64,000 nucleotides of DNA, taken from NCBI RefSeq assembly GCF_007971525.1, contig NZ_CP042437.1, forward strand, positions 4,154,001 through 4,218,000, given 5' to 3'. Each line of letters opens with the position of its first letter. Position 1 is the first letter of the stretch. Made by a program: the position numbers and the translations under genes. Shown here in pieces: positions 26,083-35,435 of this stretch. The notes beneath the pieces are model-generated. The model was not told the origin of the DNA. It saw only the letters and a list, made by a program, of their open reading frames with translations, and ran no database searches. This DNA comes from Mucilaginibacter ginsenosidivorax. GTDB taxonomy: Bacteria > Bacteroidota > Bacteroidia > Sphingobacteriales > Sphingobacteriaceae.

Positions 26083-27000
26083 TTAATTGAATGACTGCCT
26101 GAACTCCAGCGGCGAAAAATGGGTTTTTGTTTTAAATAATTTGCTAAACGATTGGGGATGTTCGAACCCTAATTCGTAGGCAATTTCGCTTACTGATAAA
26201 TTGGTGGTTGATAGTTTTTCTTTTGCCTTTTCTATCAGCTTATCATGAATGTGCTGCTGGGTGCTTTGGCCTGTTAATATTTTTAATAAGCCGCTTAAAT
26301 AATTGGGCGATACATTTAGTGTTTCGGCAATGTAAGCAACTGTAGGCAATCCTTTTTGTGCCAGGGCCTCACTGCTAAAATAAGCAGTAAGAATAGCTTC
26401 CAAACGATCAAGAATCTGGTGGTTAGCTATTTTGCGGGTGATAAACTGGCGCTGGTAAAACCTTTCCGAATAAGTAAGCAATACGTCAATTTGTGCAACA
26501 ATGATGTCCTGGCTAAACTTATCAATGTTTGAATGATATTCCTGCTGGATGTTTTGCATTATAGCCCCAATGATGTTTTCCTCCTTTTCCGACAGAAATA
26601 GGGCTTCTTTCACCGAATAATCAAAATACTCATAGCGCTTAATTGATTTAGCTAAAGGCGTGTTCCATAAAAAATCGGGATGAAACAATAACATCCACCC
26701 GGATTGATTTAATGCGGCATTGGGATCGGTCTCAATTTTTAAAACCTGGCCGGGTGCCATAAAAAACATAATACCATCGTCAAAATCATAATCGTGTTGT
26801 CCGTATTTCATCCGCGCATTAAAATTTCTTTTTAATGCAACCGAATAAAAATCTTTTACCATGCTCATTTCAGCGCCGGGTACCTGGGTAACATTTTCCA
26901 GGTTTATAACGCTTATTAGCGGGTGCTCCGGCTTAGGCAAACCCCTGAACTGGTGAAATTCGCTTATTGTTTTAAATCGCCTGGGTTGCATATTTGGCAT
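26083..27000 (-). CDS. AraC family transcriptional regulator
   Basis: A 305-residue regulator. The N-terminal two-thirds is a cupin-like sensing domain (YDFDDGIMFFMAPGQVLKIE, GWMLLFHPDFLW). The C-terminal double HTH has LPTVAYIAETLNVSPNYLSGLLK and LSVSEIAYELGFEHPQSFSKLFKTKTHFSPLEFR. It is a paralogue of the regulator at 33510-34415. No gene is co-directional next to it, so its target is unclear. The divergent GIN-domain gene 600 bp away is the nearest candidate, without specific support. Confidence 0.93.
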   Translation of the reverse strand: MPNMQPRRFKTISEFHQFRGLPKPEHPLISVINLENVTQVPGAEMSMVKDFYSVALKRNFNARMKYGQHDYDFDDGIMFFMAPGQVLKIETDPNAALNQSGWMLLFHPDFLWNTPLAKSIKRYEYFDYSVKEALFLSEKEENIIGAIMQNIQQEYHSNIDKFSQDIIVAQIDVLLTYSERFYQRQFITRKIANHQILDRLEAILTAYFSSEALAQKGLPTVAYIAETLNVSPNYLSGLLKILTGQSTQQHIHDKLIEKAKEKLSTTNLSVSEIAYELGFEHPQSFSKLFKTKTHFSPLEFRQSFN

Positions 27001-27596
27001 ATCACAATGTACTTAATTTTCATAAAAGACAACGGCAATTTCCCAACGGGTCATCTTCACCGCTTTTATTTTATCAGTTCAAAGGTATGCATCAGGAGAT
27101 ACCGGCGTGTAGCCAAATCTACTATTGTTGTAGCCTAATAATTAGCCGCTGGCAGCAAAGGCTTATGGCCGGTGCGTTGACGCTAACGAGGATGTGTTTT
27201 GCCCGCCCTGCGGGCGGCATTAATACAATATTGGTGATAAAAAAACTCAGCATCCCACGCCATTTTACGCCGCCTGAAAATTGTTTTTGAGGGATGGGAT
27301 GCTGTGGTAAACAACTGTAAATAGCATAGTGGAAATTGTAGATTCTGTATAATTTATTAATAATCAGTGGTTTGTATTGCTTTTATGTAAGGGAAAGTTG
27401 TTGAAAATAATAGTGTAATTTTTACACTAAGATGAATGTTTTCATGGAGAGAAACCACACCTTTGCAGTGGAAAACAGGACACCAATATATAACCCTACA
27501 GGGCGACAATATCGGGTTAAAATTGGCCCCGTTTTTTGGTTGCATTTATAGATAATCAATGCAATTAATTAACAATTACAATTAAAAAATACAAAA
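27001..27596. other. long intergenic region with hairpins
   Basis: No convincing gene is present. A hairpin GCCCGC-CCT-GCGGGC lies at 27201-27215. A 10-bp perfect stem CAGCATCCCA/TGGGATGCTG lies at 27248-27257 and 27295-27304, enclosing 37 nt. The last 60 bp are AT-rich and lead into the GIN-domain gene, so its promoter should be here. I could not assign a clear TAnnTTTG box. Confidence 0.5.
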
Positions 27597-28196
27597 ATGA
27601 AAACCAAAATTTTATCCGTAATCACAATGTTTGTTGTTGTGTTAGGATTAACACAATCAACCTACGCCAAATCACTAACAATTGATGCCTTCACTGTATT
27701 AAATGATATCAGCACCATCAATAAAATAGAAGTTCATGGTAATGTAGAACTATACATCTCTGACGCCACCCGCGACCAGGTAAAAGTTTACAATAAATAC
27801 TATGCCGAACGTGCTTTGGTGCAAACCAAAAATGGCGTGTTAAGCATTGCCTCTTATACCAACGAAAAACTGGTAGTTTGGGTAAGCGCTGCCGACCTGC
27901 GTTCCGTTTCGGTATTTGATAACTCATCCTTAACATCATTCGGTAAACTGTCAAAAATTGAATTTAACGTTGATTTGCATAACAGCGCAGTAGCCAGTTT
28001 AAACTTAGATGCTTTTAGTACTACCTTAACTGTAAAAGATAATGCGACAGCAGATTTGAAAGGCGCAACAGAAGAATTAAACCTTAACAGGGCAATTCAG
28101 TCGAATGTTAACAATAGCAACTTTGCTGTAACCCATTTAGTTGAAAACAAAGCCATTTTAGCCGCAGGTATGGGCCGCAGTGTAATTGGCATATAA
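27597..28196 (+). CDS. GIN domain (DUF2807-like) exported protein
   Basis: A 199-residue exported protein. The signal peptide is MKTKILSVITMFVVVLGLTQSTYA, cut after residue 24. The mature part is a beta-rich repeat typical of the GIN/DUF2807 head domain: INKIEVHGNVELYISDATRD, LRSVSVFDNSSLTSFGKLS, NVDLHNSAVASLNLDA, LTVKDNATADLKGAT. The fold is a right-handed beta-helix of unknown role in the periplasm or at the surface. It is transcribed alone and followed by a strong terminator at 28233-28262. Length is at the short end for the family. Confidence 0.85.
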   Translation: MKTKILSVITMFVVVLGLTQSTYAKSLTIDAFTVLNDISTINKIEVHGNVELYISDATRDQVKVYNKYYAERALVQTKNGVLSIASYTNEKLVVWVSAADLRSVSVFDNSSLTSFGKLSKIEFNVDLHNSAVASLNLDAFSTTLTVKDNATADLKGATEELNLNRAIQSNVNNSNFAVTHLVENKAILAAGMGRSVIGI

Positions 28197-28200
28197 GCCC

Positions 28201-28262
28201 GACTTTTGCAAAAGTCCATCATATATTACGGGAGCTATCTGCTAAGCAGGTAGCTTTTTTTG
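28201..28262 (+). terminator. terminator after GIN-domain gene
   Basis: The stem AGCTATCTGC / GCAGGTAGCT (28233-28242, 28246-28255; one G-T pair) with loop TAA is followed by seven or more T. A separate perfect 16-bp palindrome, GACTTTTGCAAAAGTC, lies at 28201-28216, directly after the stop codon. Confidence 0.85.
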
Positions 28263-28378
28263 TTTCATGGTTTTTGCTTATAGATATTGATTAAAGACAG
28301 GCTTTTAGGTGACGGCGCTCATTTTTTGCCCCAGCGCTTTTATCCAACTTTACAACATTATATTAAAGTTGAGTCATC

Positions 28379-29266
28379 ATGAAAACTATAGCTGTACTTA
28401 TCGATTTTTCTGAGCGTTCGGAGCATATAGCCAAATATGCCCTGCACCTGGCCAAAAAAATAAAAGCAAATGTTTTGCTGTTTAACGCATTCCTGGTACC
28501 GGCAGATGTACCTATGGCGACTGCCCAACTGGCCTGGCCTGTTTACGAGTACGAGGAAATAAAAAAAGATGCCGAAAAGACTTTAAGAAAGTTATGCGAC
28601 AAGCTAAAACACGGCCTCAGGGAAAGGCCTTCGCCAGGTGCGTTTATGCCCGAGATTAGCTGCAGATGCGAAGAAGGCCCGGTTGTAAACACCCTGGCAA
28701 CCCTTGAGCAAGATAAGAATATTGTGCTGCTGGTTGCAGGCACCCACGGGGCCGATACCGTATCAACATTTGTTTTAGGTAACAATTGCCGCGAGCTTAT
28801 TGACGATACCAAACTCCCTTTATTGCTGGTTCCTGAAAATGCTGCGATTAAACATATTGAAAGACTCATTTTTGCAAGCGACCTGGATCCAAACGATGTT
28901 AAATATATAAATGCAGTAGCCGGCCTGGCGCATCAATACGCTGCCAACATAGTGATTGGGAATGTGAACCCCGAGCTGCCCACAGATACCAAACATAACA
29001 AAGCAGAAAATTCGTTTATGCAGGAGGTGGTACTTAAGGTTGATTACAAACGTATTAGCTACCGTAATTTTCCTAACGAAGATGTGAAAAAAGGATTGGC
29101 CTGGGTACTGGAAACCGAAAAGCCGGATATGCTGGTGATGGTTCACCGGAAAAGCAATCTGCTTGATTTCTTTCTTAAATCGAGCGTTACTAAAAAGATG
29201 GCAGCAAATACAACAGTACCCTTGTTGGTTTATCCATACCCGATGGATTCAGTTCCCGAATTTTAG
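28379..29266 (+). CDS. universal stress protein, tandem UspA domains
   Basis: A 295-residue cytoplasmic protein with two UspA folds. Domain 1 (1-150) opens KTIAVLIDFSERSEHIAKYALHLA and has the ATP-loop-like GTHGADTVSTFVLGNNCRELI. Domain 2 (155-290) is more degenerate (IERLIFASDLDPNDVKYINA, MVHRKSNLLDFFLKSSVTKKMA). Domain 1's G-x2-G-x9-G-S/N pattern suggests nucleotide binding. The family is linked to stress survival; no partner gene is evident. It is followed closely by a 53-residue conserved-looking small protein. Confidence 0.92.
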   Translation: MKTIAVLIDFSERSEHIAKYALHLAKKIKANVLLFNAFLVPADVPMATAQLAWPVYEYEEIKKDAEKTLRKLCDKLKHGLRERPSPGAFMPEISCRCEEGPVVNTLATLEQDKNIVLLVAGTHGADTVSTFVLGNNCRELIDDTKLPLLLVPENAAIKHIERLIFASDLDPNDVKYINAVAGLAHQYAANIVIGNVNPELPTDTKHNKAENSFMQEVVLKVDYKRISYRNFPNEDVKKGLAWVLETEKPDMLVMVHRKSNLLDFFLKSSVTKKMAANTTVPLLVYPYPMDSVPEF

Positions 29267-29289
29267 GTTTATTACGCACCAGTACAGGC

Positions 29290-29451
29290 ATGAAAATAAA
29301 TAAACAATGGCATCTGGATAATCCAATGCCTAAAAACCCAACCTTTAATCAGCGCGTGGAGTGGCACCTGCAGCATCAAAAAAATTGTGCTTGCAGGCCA
29401 ATTCCGGCAAAATTAGCCTCGGCAATGATTGAGCAAGGAATTAAGTTGTAG
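29290..29451 (+). CDS. small hypothetical protein with Cys-x-Cys motif
   Basis: A 53-residue protein, MKINKQWHLDNPMPKNPTFN as its N-terminus, then QRVEWHLQHQKNCACRPIPA and a C-terminal helix (KLASAMIEQGIKL). It has no signal or membrane segment. Features include CAC, several His and Trp, and a charged amphipathic C-terminal helix. The composition and the PxNP-x-x-x-QRxxWHxxH pattern resemble small proteins I have seen annotated as hypothetical in Bacteroidota. It follows the universal stress gene by 23 bp on the same strand, so it may share its transcript. Confidence 0.65.
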   Translation: MKINKQWHLDNPMPKNPTFNQRVEWHLQHQKNCACRPIPAKLASAMIEQGIKL

Positions 29452-29641
29452 CCGCCAGGTTCCTGAACACCCGGTTATCTGAATTTTTACTGTAATCATC
29501 GTGAAAAATACCCCAACGGTGTAAAATGGTACCTGAAAACAAAAAAGGTTGGTATTTTTGAATAGGAACAGCCCGCAAGCAGTAAGGATAGGTAATTCAT
29601 AACGTTGCCGGCTGGTTCGTCAATTTAAAAAACGGGGAAAT

Positions 29642-30664
29642 TTGATGGAAATATCCAGGTACAAACCGGGCATTGTTCAGCTCCAGGTGTTGATATGGGC
29701 GGCCGTACTGCTGTTAATTTTCTTTTCGTTGTTACCGATGGATGGTTTGCCCAAATCGGTTATTTATACGGTAGTCAACACAACATCTTACGCCATTATT
29801 ATTTATGGCAACATCCTTATTTTATACCCGGTATTTTATCAGAAGGGGAGATTTATTTGGTATGGCGCCCTGGTGGTAATTTTTCTGTTAGTTATGGGGA
29901 TTTTGCGGGGTTATGTATTAATAACGTTGTACCAGCATTATGCATTAATGAAAACAGCGCAGCTAAGTTTGCCCACACTGCTCGGCTATGTTCCGGGCGG
30001 TATACTCATCTATGTTCTCAGCCTGATTTTCCGGATATCCATTGCCTATTTTGCCCTGAAACAACGAGCAGAAGAAATAATGCTGCAAAAAAGCCAGGCC
30101 GAGCTTAATTTGCTTAAATCGCAGGTGCAGCCGCACTTTTTGTTCAATACGTTAAATAACATTTATTACAAAGTGTATAAGGTCGATCCGATATCAGCGG
30201 GGTTAATAGAGCGGCTATCGGATATCATGCGCTATTTTGTTGACGAAAGCCCCAAAGATGTAGTACCGGTAAATACCGAAGTTGCATTTATTGAAAACTA
30301 TATCGAGCTTGAAAAAATCCGGATAAGGCATGGCGCCACCATTAATTTCGGGAAGGCATATAACCCCGAGCTGCGTATTCCGCCTATGTTGCTCATGACC
30401 TTTGTCGAAAATGTTTTTAAACATGGCATTGATAAGTCGCTCATGCAAAATGAGGTGAATATTTCGCTGGTACAAAAAGAAGGTTATTTGATTTTTAAAA
30501 CCATCAATCGTATAATTATATCAACAGCAACCGGGCCATCAAAGGGGTTTGGAATAGCCAATTTAACCCAAAGGCTCACTATGTTATATGGTTCAAATTT
30601 TGAACTGGCTATTGATACCACTGGCGGGCTATACACCGCATTGCTAAAAATACCGCTCCAATGA
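29642..30664 (+). CDS. LytS-type sensor histidine kinase
   Basis: A 340-residue membrane kinase. Four hydrophobic helices span residues 12-145, then a short linker and the His_kinase domain (PF06580 type) with LLKSQVQPHFLFNTLNNIYYK, where the His of QPHFLFN is phosphorylated. The ATPase domain has PPMLLMTFVENVFKHGI and a late glycine box GPSKGFGIANLTQRL. It lacks a HisKA helix, as usual for this family. The stop overlaps the LytTR regulator gene by 4 bp. The stimulus is unknown. Confidence 0.94.
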   Translation: MMEISRYKPGIVQLQVLIWAAVLLLIFFSLLPMDGLPKSVIYTVVNTTSYAIIIYGNILILYPVFYQKGRFIWYGALVVIFLLVMGILRGYVLITLYQHYALMKTAQLSLPTLLGYVPGGILIYVLSLIFRISIAYFALKQRAEEIMLQKSQAELNLLKSQVQPHFLFNTLNNIYYKVYKVDPISAGLIERLSDIMRYFVDESPKDVVPVNTEVAFIENYIELEKIRIRHGATINFGKAYNPELRIPPMLLMTFVENVFKHGIDKSLMQNEVNISLVQKEGYLIFKTINRIIISTATGPSKGFGIANLTQRLTMLYGSNFELAIDTTGGLYTALLKIPLQ

Positions 30665-31371
30665 ATTTAAGCTGCATTATTATTGATGACGAACCAGACG
30701 CGGTTGACCTGCTGGAATTGCTGATAAAACAAAGCACCCAATGGAAGTTAAAAGCCAAATGCTACAATGCTTTGGAAGCGCTTGCGTTTTTGAAAACAAA
30801 CCAGGTTGATTTTATTTTTTTGGATATTAATATGCCGCAGCTCAGCGGTATGGAGCTGGCTACCCTGTTGCCAACCCGAACCAGAATTGTTTTCACCACG
30901 GCTTATTCAGCATATGCCGCGGAAAGCTACATGTTTAACACCATCGACTACCTGCTGAAACCGATTACGCTGAAACGTTTCCTGTCATCGGTACAAAAAA
31001 TAGAAGCCTATTTTGCAAAATACCAACCGGAGCAGCAGCCGGATGCCGTGCAGGCCCAGGATTTATTTTTTGTAAAATCGGGCAAAACATTAAGGAAGAT
31101 AGTGTTAAGGGATATCCTGTATTTTGAGGGGGAAAAAGATTACGTAAGACTGGTAACAGCCCGCGAGCAATTGCTGGTATACCGCCGCTTAAAAGATATT
31201 GAAGAGCAGCTTAACCCGCCGTTTATCAGGGTTCATAATTCATACATCATCAACTATGAACAGCTTAGCAAAATTGAAGATAACCATATTTATATTGCCG
31301 ATAAACGAATCCCCGTCAGCGAAAAATTCAGGGATGCATTTATGGATCTCATTAATAAAAAGAAATTTTGA
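30661..31371 (+). CDS. LytTR family response regulator
   Basis: A 236-residue regulator. The receiver domain has IIIDDEPDAVDLLE, phospho-acceptor Asp in FIFLDINMPQLSG and Lys in YLLKPI. The LytTR DNA-binding domain at about 135-233 has FFVKSGKTLRKIVLRDILYF, EGEKDYVRLVT and FIRVHNSYIINYEQL. It is translationally coupled to the LytS-type kinase upstream, so the two form a two-component system. Targets cannot be told from the window. Confidence 0.95.
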   Translation: MNLSCIIIDDEPDAVDLLELLIKQSTQWKLKAKCYNALEALAFLKTNQVDFIFLDINMPQLSGMELATLLPTRTRIVFTTAYSAYAAESYMFNTIDYLLKPITLKRFLSSVQKIEAYFAKYQPEQQPDAVQAQDLFFVKSGKTLRKIVLRDILYFEGEKDYVRLVTAREQLLVYRRLKDIEEQLNPPFIRVHNSYIINYEQLSKIEDNHIYIADKRIPVSEKFRDAFMDLINKKKF

Positions 31372-31415
31372 GTTAAGGTAGTCAACCTCAAAACGGTTTC
31401 GTAATCCATCTTGAT

Positions 31416-31547
31416 TTAACAGCACACGCGCTCAGGCACCTTTTTAGGGCTTCGCTCCTCAAAATGGCCAAGAAATATATTGCCGAGCAGGAAAAAGACA
31501 GACACAACGGCTACTTCCACCCACAGCGTATTGGTATTCCAGGTCAT
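31416..31547 (-). CDS. small single-span membrane protein
   Basis: A 43-residue reading frame: MTWNTNTLWVEVAVVSVFFL continuing LGNIFLGHFEERSPKKVPER and ending VCC. It has one transmembrane helix (about 9-28), a conserved-looking FEERSP and a basic cytoplasmic tail ending in two Cys. Such tiny membrane proteins are easily missed. Composition and length fit a real gene, but no strong ribosome-binding site is visible and I recognise no family. It sits alone in the 390-bp gap before the GH28-like gene. Confidence 0.45.
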   Translation of the reverse strand: MTWNTNTLWVEVAVVSVFFLLGNIFLGHFEERSPKKVPERVCC

Positions 31548-31762
31548 AAATTATCATTTTATAAATAAAGATAGTATTGTTTGTTTTTAAACGGAAGGCT
31601 GCCCGGATAAAAGACAATCCGGATTATTGTTTAGCCAAAAAGTGGCTGATATCCCCATAAAAATAAACTTAATTTTGATTTGGCCAATAGCCCTTAACAA
31701 CCAATTATAACCTGTTAAACGCGTACAACGGGCCTGAGAAACATTTTACTATCTGATGATCA

Positions 31763-33424
31763 ATGGAAACTTACGACGATAATTTTTCACGACGCAACTG
31801 GCTAAAAACAGTTACAAAAGCTTCTGCGGGCGCAGGCATAATTGCTGCCGCGCCAGCACTTTTACATGCACAACCTGCAAATATCCAAAAAGCCGACCCG
31901 CTGTTGGGTACCCGTATTTACAACATTATGGATTACGGCGCCAAAGGCGATGGCGTAACGCTTGATACCAAAGCGCTGCAGGCCGCCATTGACGCCTGCA
32001 ATAAAGACCAGGGCGGCACGGTACTGGTGCCTGCCGGTGTGTTTGTTATAGGCACGGTTGAACTGAAAAGCAATGTTACCCTGCACATAGCCGCACAGGG
32101 TAAATTACTGGGCAGCGCCGATGGTAAACAATACTACGCTGCCCAGGCTATCCCACTTACAGGCGATACCACATTAAACGATGGCAATGTAGGCTTGCTA
32201 TTTGCGGTAAAAGCCGATAATATTCGTGTTGAAGGACCGGGTACTATTGATGGGCAGGGTGCACAATTCCGCAGCCCTACAAAAGGAGCGCCGTCACCTG
32301 CTGGCATTAGCGGCAATCACCGGCCCTATCATTTGCTTTTTTACCAATGTCAAAACGTTATTGTTAATGATATTTTTTTGAAAGACTGTGCCTATCATTC
32401 TGTACGCATTATTCAAAGCAGTTATGTAAAGCTTGATGGCATCCATATCCGCGGACGGGTAATTCATAATAACGATGGTTTTCATTTCATCAGTTGCCAG
32501 TATGTTCATATGGTTAACTGCGATGTACAATCGCAGGATGATGCCTGTGCGCTGTTTGGCAGCTGCAAGTTTATTACCATCACCAATTGCACGTTCAGCA
32601 CAAGGTGGTCGGTTTTTCGTTTTGGCGGCGGGGTTGCCGAAAATATTACAATTTCCAACTGCATCATTTTAGAAGCCTATGGCTGCCCTATAAAAATGCG
32701 TTGCGAGCGCCACTCGCGGATGGAAAATATTTCATTCTCTAACCTGGTGATGCATAAGGTAACCGGCCCCATATCAATAGGCATGGGTTCGGTTGATGAT
32801 CCGGGTACGGCCCGTAATATATCTTTCAATGGTATTCACGCCAATGTTGTTGTGCCCGTTCAGCTTGCCGATGCCGAATTTACCAGCAATTATCACCCAG
32901 GCGAAATAAAATCATGTATAGCTATTAACGGTGCCGAAGGTTTTTTACTCGAAAATATCAGCTTTAACGATGTTCATATCACTTTTGCAGGTGGAGGCAC
33001 GGCAGAAGACGCCGCGGTACGCGATGTGCCAAAAAATGCGGGTGAATATTATGCCGACGGGGTTTTTCCGGCTTATGGTTTATATGCGCGCTATGCCCAG
33101 GGCCTTACTTTAAATAACGTGAGATTTGAAGTTGCCACGCCCGAGCTAAGGCCCGCACTGGTTTTTGACCAGGTAACAGATGCCGCTATAAATGGCCTGA
33201 ACGCCCAGGGAAATAAAGATGCCGAATCGGTACTGCGGCTGATTGATACCCAGGATGTTTTGCTAACCGCGACGCGTGTACTTAGCCCGGCAGCTGTTTT
33301 TATGCGTGTTGAAGGTGCCGCCAGCAGCAATATTAAAATTGATGGCGGTGATATTTCAAAAGCCGGCGTTGCTTTATCATTTGCTGCAGGAGCCACAAAA
33401 AATGCCGTAAAATTGCGCGATTAA
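31763..33424 (+). CDS. GH28-like right-handed beta-helix protein (polygalacturonase family)
   Basis: A 553-residue exported protein. The N-terminus SRRNWLKTVTKASAGAGIIA is a twin-arginine-type signal ending near ALLHA (residue 36). The mature part starts with IYNIMDYGAKGDGVTLDTKA, the usual opening of pectin-active beta-helices, and continues in N-rich coils. The NxDG (HNNDGFHF) and QDDA motifs of GH28 are present, while the GHG histidine and RIK motifs are not evident, so the activity may differ from polygalacturonase. No SusC/D-type genes are nearby. It is transcribed alone. Confidence 0.82.
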   Translation: METYDDNFSRRNWLKTVTKASAGAGIIAAAPALLHAQPANIQKADPLLGTRIYNIMDYGAKGDGVTLDTKALQAAIDACNKDQGGTVLVPAGVFVIGTVELKSNVTLHIAAQGKLLGSADGKQYYAAQAIPLTGDTTLNDGNVGLLFAVKADNIRVEGPGTIDGQGAQFRSPTKGAPSPAGISGNHRPYHLLFYQCQNVIVNDIFLKDCAYHSVRIIQSSYVKLDGIHIRGRVIHNNDGFHFISCQYVHMVNCDVQSQDDACALFGSCKFITITNCTFSTRWSVFRFGGGVAENITISNCIILEAYGCPIKMRCERHSRMENISFSNLVMHKVTGPISIGMGSVDDPGTARNISFNGIHANVVVPVQLADAEFTSNYHPGEIKSCIAINGAEGFLLENISFNDVHITFAGGGTAEDAAVRDVPKNAGEYYADGVFPAYGLYARYAQGLTLNNVRFEVATPELRPALVFDQVTDAAINGLNAQGNKDAESVLRLIDTQDVLLTATRVLSPAAVFMRVEGAASSNIKIDGGDISKAGVALSFAAGATKNAVKLRD

Positions 33425-33509
33425 TCTTTGCTTTACGAATGCTATAAAAGCACTGTTACAATGTGAATGAAAATGCAGTGCTATGGCAAATGAGTTGCTT
33501 GTTTAATAA

Positions 33510-34415
33510 CTAATTATTATTGAGTTTAATGCGAAACTCATTCGGGCTAATGCCAACTTCTTTTTTGAATAACTTTGAAAAATAGGGAAGATTTTCGAAC
33601 CCCAATTGATAGGCGATTTCTGAAATCGACTGATCGCCTGCCGTAATTAGATTTTTTGCATCGGAGATTAAAAACAAATGGATGTGGTCAATCGCTGTTT
33701 TCCCGGTTTCCTGTTTCAACAAATCGCTCAGGTATCGTGGTGAAAGGCCGAGCTGGGATGCCATATAGGTTACTGTTGGGAAGCCTTTTTTGCGGACAAG
33801 GCCTTTTTCAAAATAATCGTTCAGCACTTCGTTGAACTTCGACACTGTTTTGCCCGTCAATACGGCCCGGTTAATAAATTGTCTTTTATAAAACCGCCTG
33901 CTGTACTTTAGCATTGAATCAAGATGGGAAAGTATAATGTCGCGGCTATATTCGTCCTGGTTGTTTCGGTACTCCATATCCATTTTAAGAAATAAATCCC
34001 AAACAAGCTCCTCTTCTTTAGGCGCAAGATGCAAAGCCTCGCTGGTTTCATATTCAAAAAAGCTGTACTTCCTGATCTCGCTGCGCAGCAGATGACCAAT
34101 TAAAAAGTCCTCGTGAAAATAGATCAGGAATCCATCTCCATCTATTTCCATCTCATTGAGTGCTACAATTTGCCTGGGGCTAACAAAAAACATGTTTCCC
34201 TGTGCATGATCATACTTGGTTTTACCGTACATCATTGTGCCGGATTTTACTTTCTTGAAGCCAATTAAATAAAAATCGCTCGTGTGTTCAACAATGCTAA
34301 GGCTGCCGCTGGCATGAAGGGTTGCATCACATTTGAGCAGGCTGATCATGGGATGTTCAGGCGGCGGAAGTCCGAGGCTGCTATGAAGATTGCTGAGGTT
34401 CCTGAAATGTTTCAT
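33510..34415 (-). CDS. AraC family transcriptional regulator
   Basis: A 301-residue regulator with a cupin-like sensing domain (YDHAQGNMFFVSPRQIVAL) and a C-terminal HTH pair (FPTVTYMASQLGLSPRYLSDLLK and QSISEIAYQLGFENLPYFSKLFKKEVGISPNEFR). It is a clear paralogue of the regulator at 26083. It lies 59 bp downstream of an SDR gene on the same strand, so the SDR is its likely partner and target. The signal is unknown. Confidence 0.93.
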   Translation of the reverse strand: MKHFRNLSNLHSSLGLPPPEHPMISLLKCDATLHASGSLSIVEHTSDFYLIGFKKVKSGTMMYGKTKYDHAQGNMFFVSPRQIVALNEMEIDGDGFLIYFHEDFLIGHLLRSEIRKYSFFEYETSEALHLAPKEEELVWDLFLKMDMEYRNNQDEYSRDIILSHLDSMLKYSRRFYKRQFINRAVLTGKTVSKFNEVLNDYFEKGLVRKKGFPTVTYMASQLGLSPRYLSDLLKQETGKTAIDHIHLFLISDAKNLITAGDQSISEIAYQLGFENLPYFSKLFKKEVGISPNEFRIKLNNN

Positions 34416-34474
34416 ATGCTTAAATAAGCAGGATCGATGTTATACACAGACCCTGCTGTATTTGTTTTAATTAA

Positions 34475-35293
34475 TTATTTTCCGTGTGCTTCCACTGCCA
34501 CATCCTGCCACTCTTCCCAGGTGGCAAGCCGGTCCTGGTAAGCCTGTTTGGCATAAAGCAACCCAAATTTCCCCAGGAAAAGCCTGAGTGGAGGTTGGGG
34601 CGAATCTATTAGTTTAAAAATTGCTTTCACCGTAGATTCAGGAATACCAAAGATATCATCTGTTACGCGAGATTGAAAAGCGCTTTTTACCTCATCATAC
34701 TCCTGCATAGGTTGGGCATATATGGCCGAGGAAGTGGTAAAATCAGTTGAATAAGCATTGGGCTCAACGAGTGTTACTTTAATCCCGAAATCCTTTACTT
34801 CGGCGGCAAGTGTTTCGCTAAGTCCCTCTACAGCAAACTTGGTACTGCTGTAAACCCCCATAATTGGAACCGGGGTAATGCCTAATGTGCTCGACAGCTG
34901 GATGATGTGGCCATTGCCCTGCTTGCGCATTACCGGTATTATTGCCTGTGTCATCCACAATAAACCGAATATGTTGGTTTCAACCAGCTTACGGGCATTT
35001 TGTTCATCCGTTTCCTCAATAGCACCAAAAAGGCCAAAGCCTGCGTTGTTAATCAGCACATCAATAGCACCAAAGTGGTCCTGCGCTTTTTTTACAGCGG
35101 CAAAGCAATCTGCGCGGTTGGTAACGTCCAGTTTTATTGGCAGCAAGGCGTTTCCATATTGTTGCACCAGCTCTTGTAATGAATTGAGATCGCGCACGGT
35201 GGCGGCCACTTTATCGCCGCGTTTTAAAAATGCTTCTGTCCAGATTTTTCCAAATCCCCTGGAAGCTCCTGTAATGAAAATAGTCTTTGACAT
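34475..35293 (-). CDS. SDR family NAD(P)-dependent oxidoreductase
   Basis: A 272-residue classical short-chain dehydrogenase. The cofactor site is FITGASRGFGKIW with an Arg that suggests NADP(H). NNAGFGLFG is the structural motif; the catalytic Ser is in IIQLSST and YSSTKFAVEGLSE supplies Tyr and Lys. The C-terminal region includes a long helix with DRLATWEEW. The substrate is unknown. It forms an operon with the downstream AraC regulator. Confidence 0.94.
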   Translation of the reverse strand: MSKTIFITGASRGFGKIWTEAFLKRGDKVAATVRDLNSLQELVQQYGNALLPIKLDVTNRADCFAAVKKAQDHFGAIDVLINNAGFGLFGAIEETDEQNARKLVETNIFGLLWMTQAIIPVMRKQGNGHIIQLSSTLGITPVPIMGVYSSTKFAVEGLSETLAAEVKDFGIKVTLVEPNAYSTDFTTSSAIYAQPMQEYDEVKSAFQSRVTDDIFGIPESTVKAIFKLIDSPQPPLRLFLGKFGLLYAKQAYQDRLATWEEWQDVAVEAHGK

Positions 35294-35435
35294 CGTTTTG
35301 TGTTAAATGATAATGCAAAGCTATCGGATGCCCCGGCGCGCCACTTATTCAAAAGTACGGAAGGCTGATACTTTTTTACGTTAGCGCCTGATGAAATGCT
35401 GCAAATACTCCCGCTACTAACCTTGGCTTCATGCT

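Noticed and set aside
26994..27290. 98-residue open frame on the plus strand
   Set aside because: It overlaps the AraC start region, has low-complexity composition, no ribosome-binding site and no domain.
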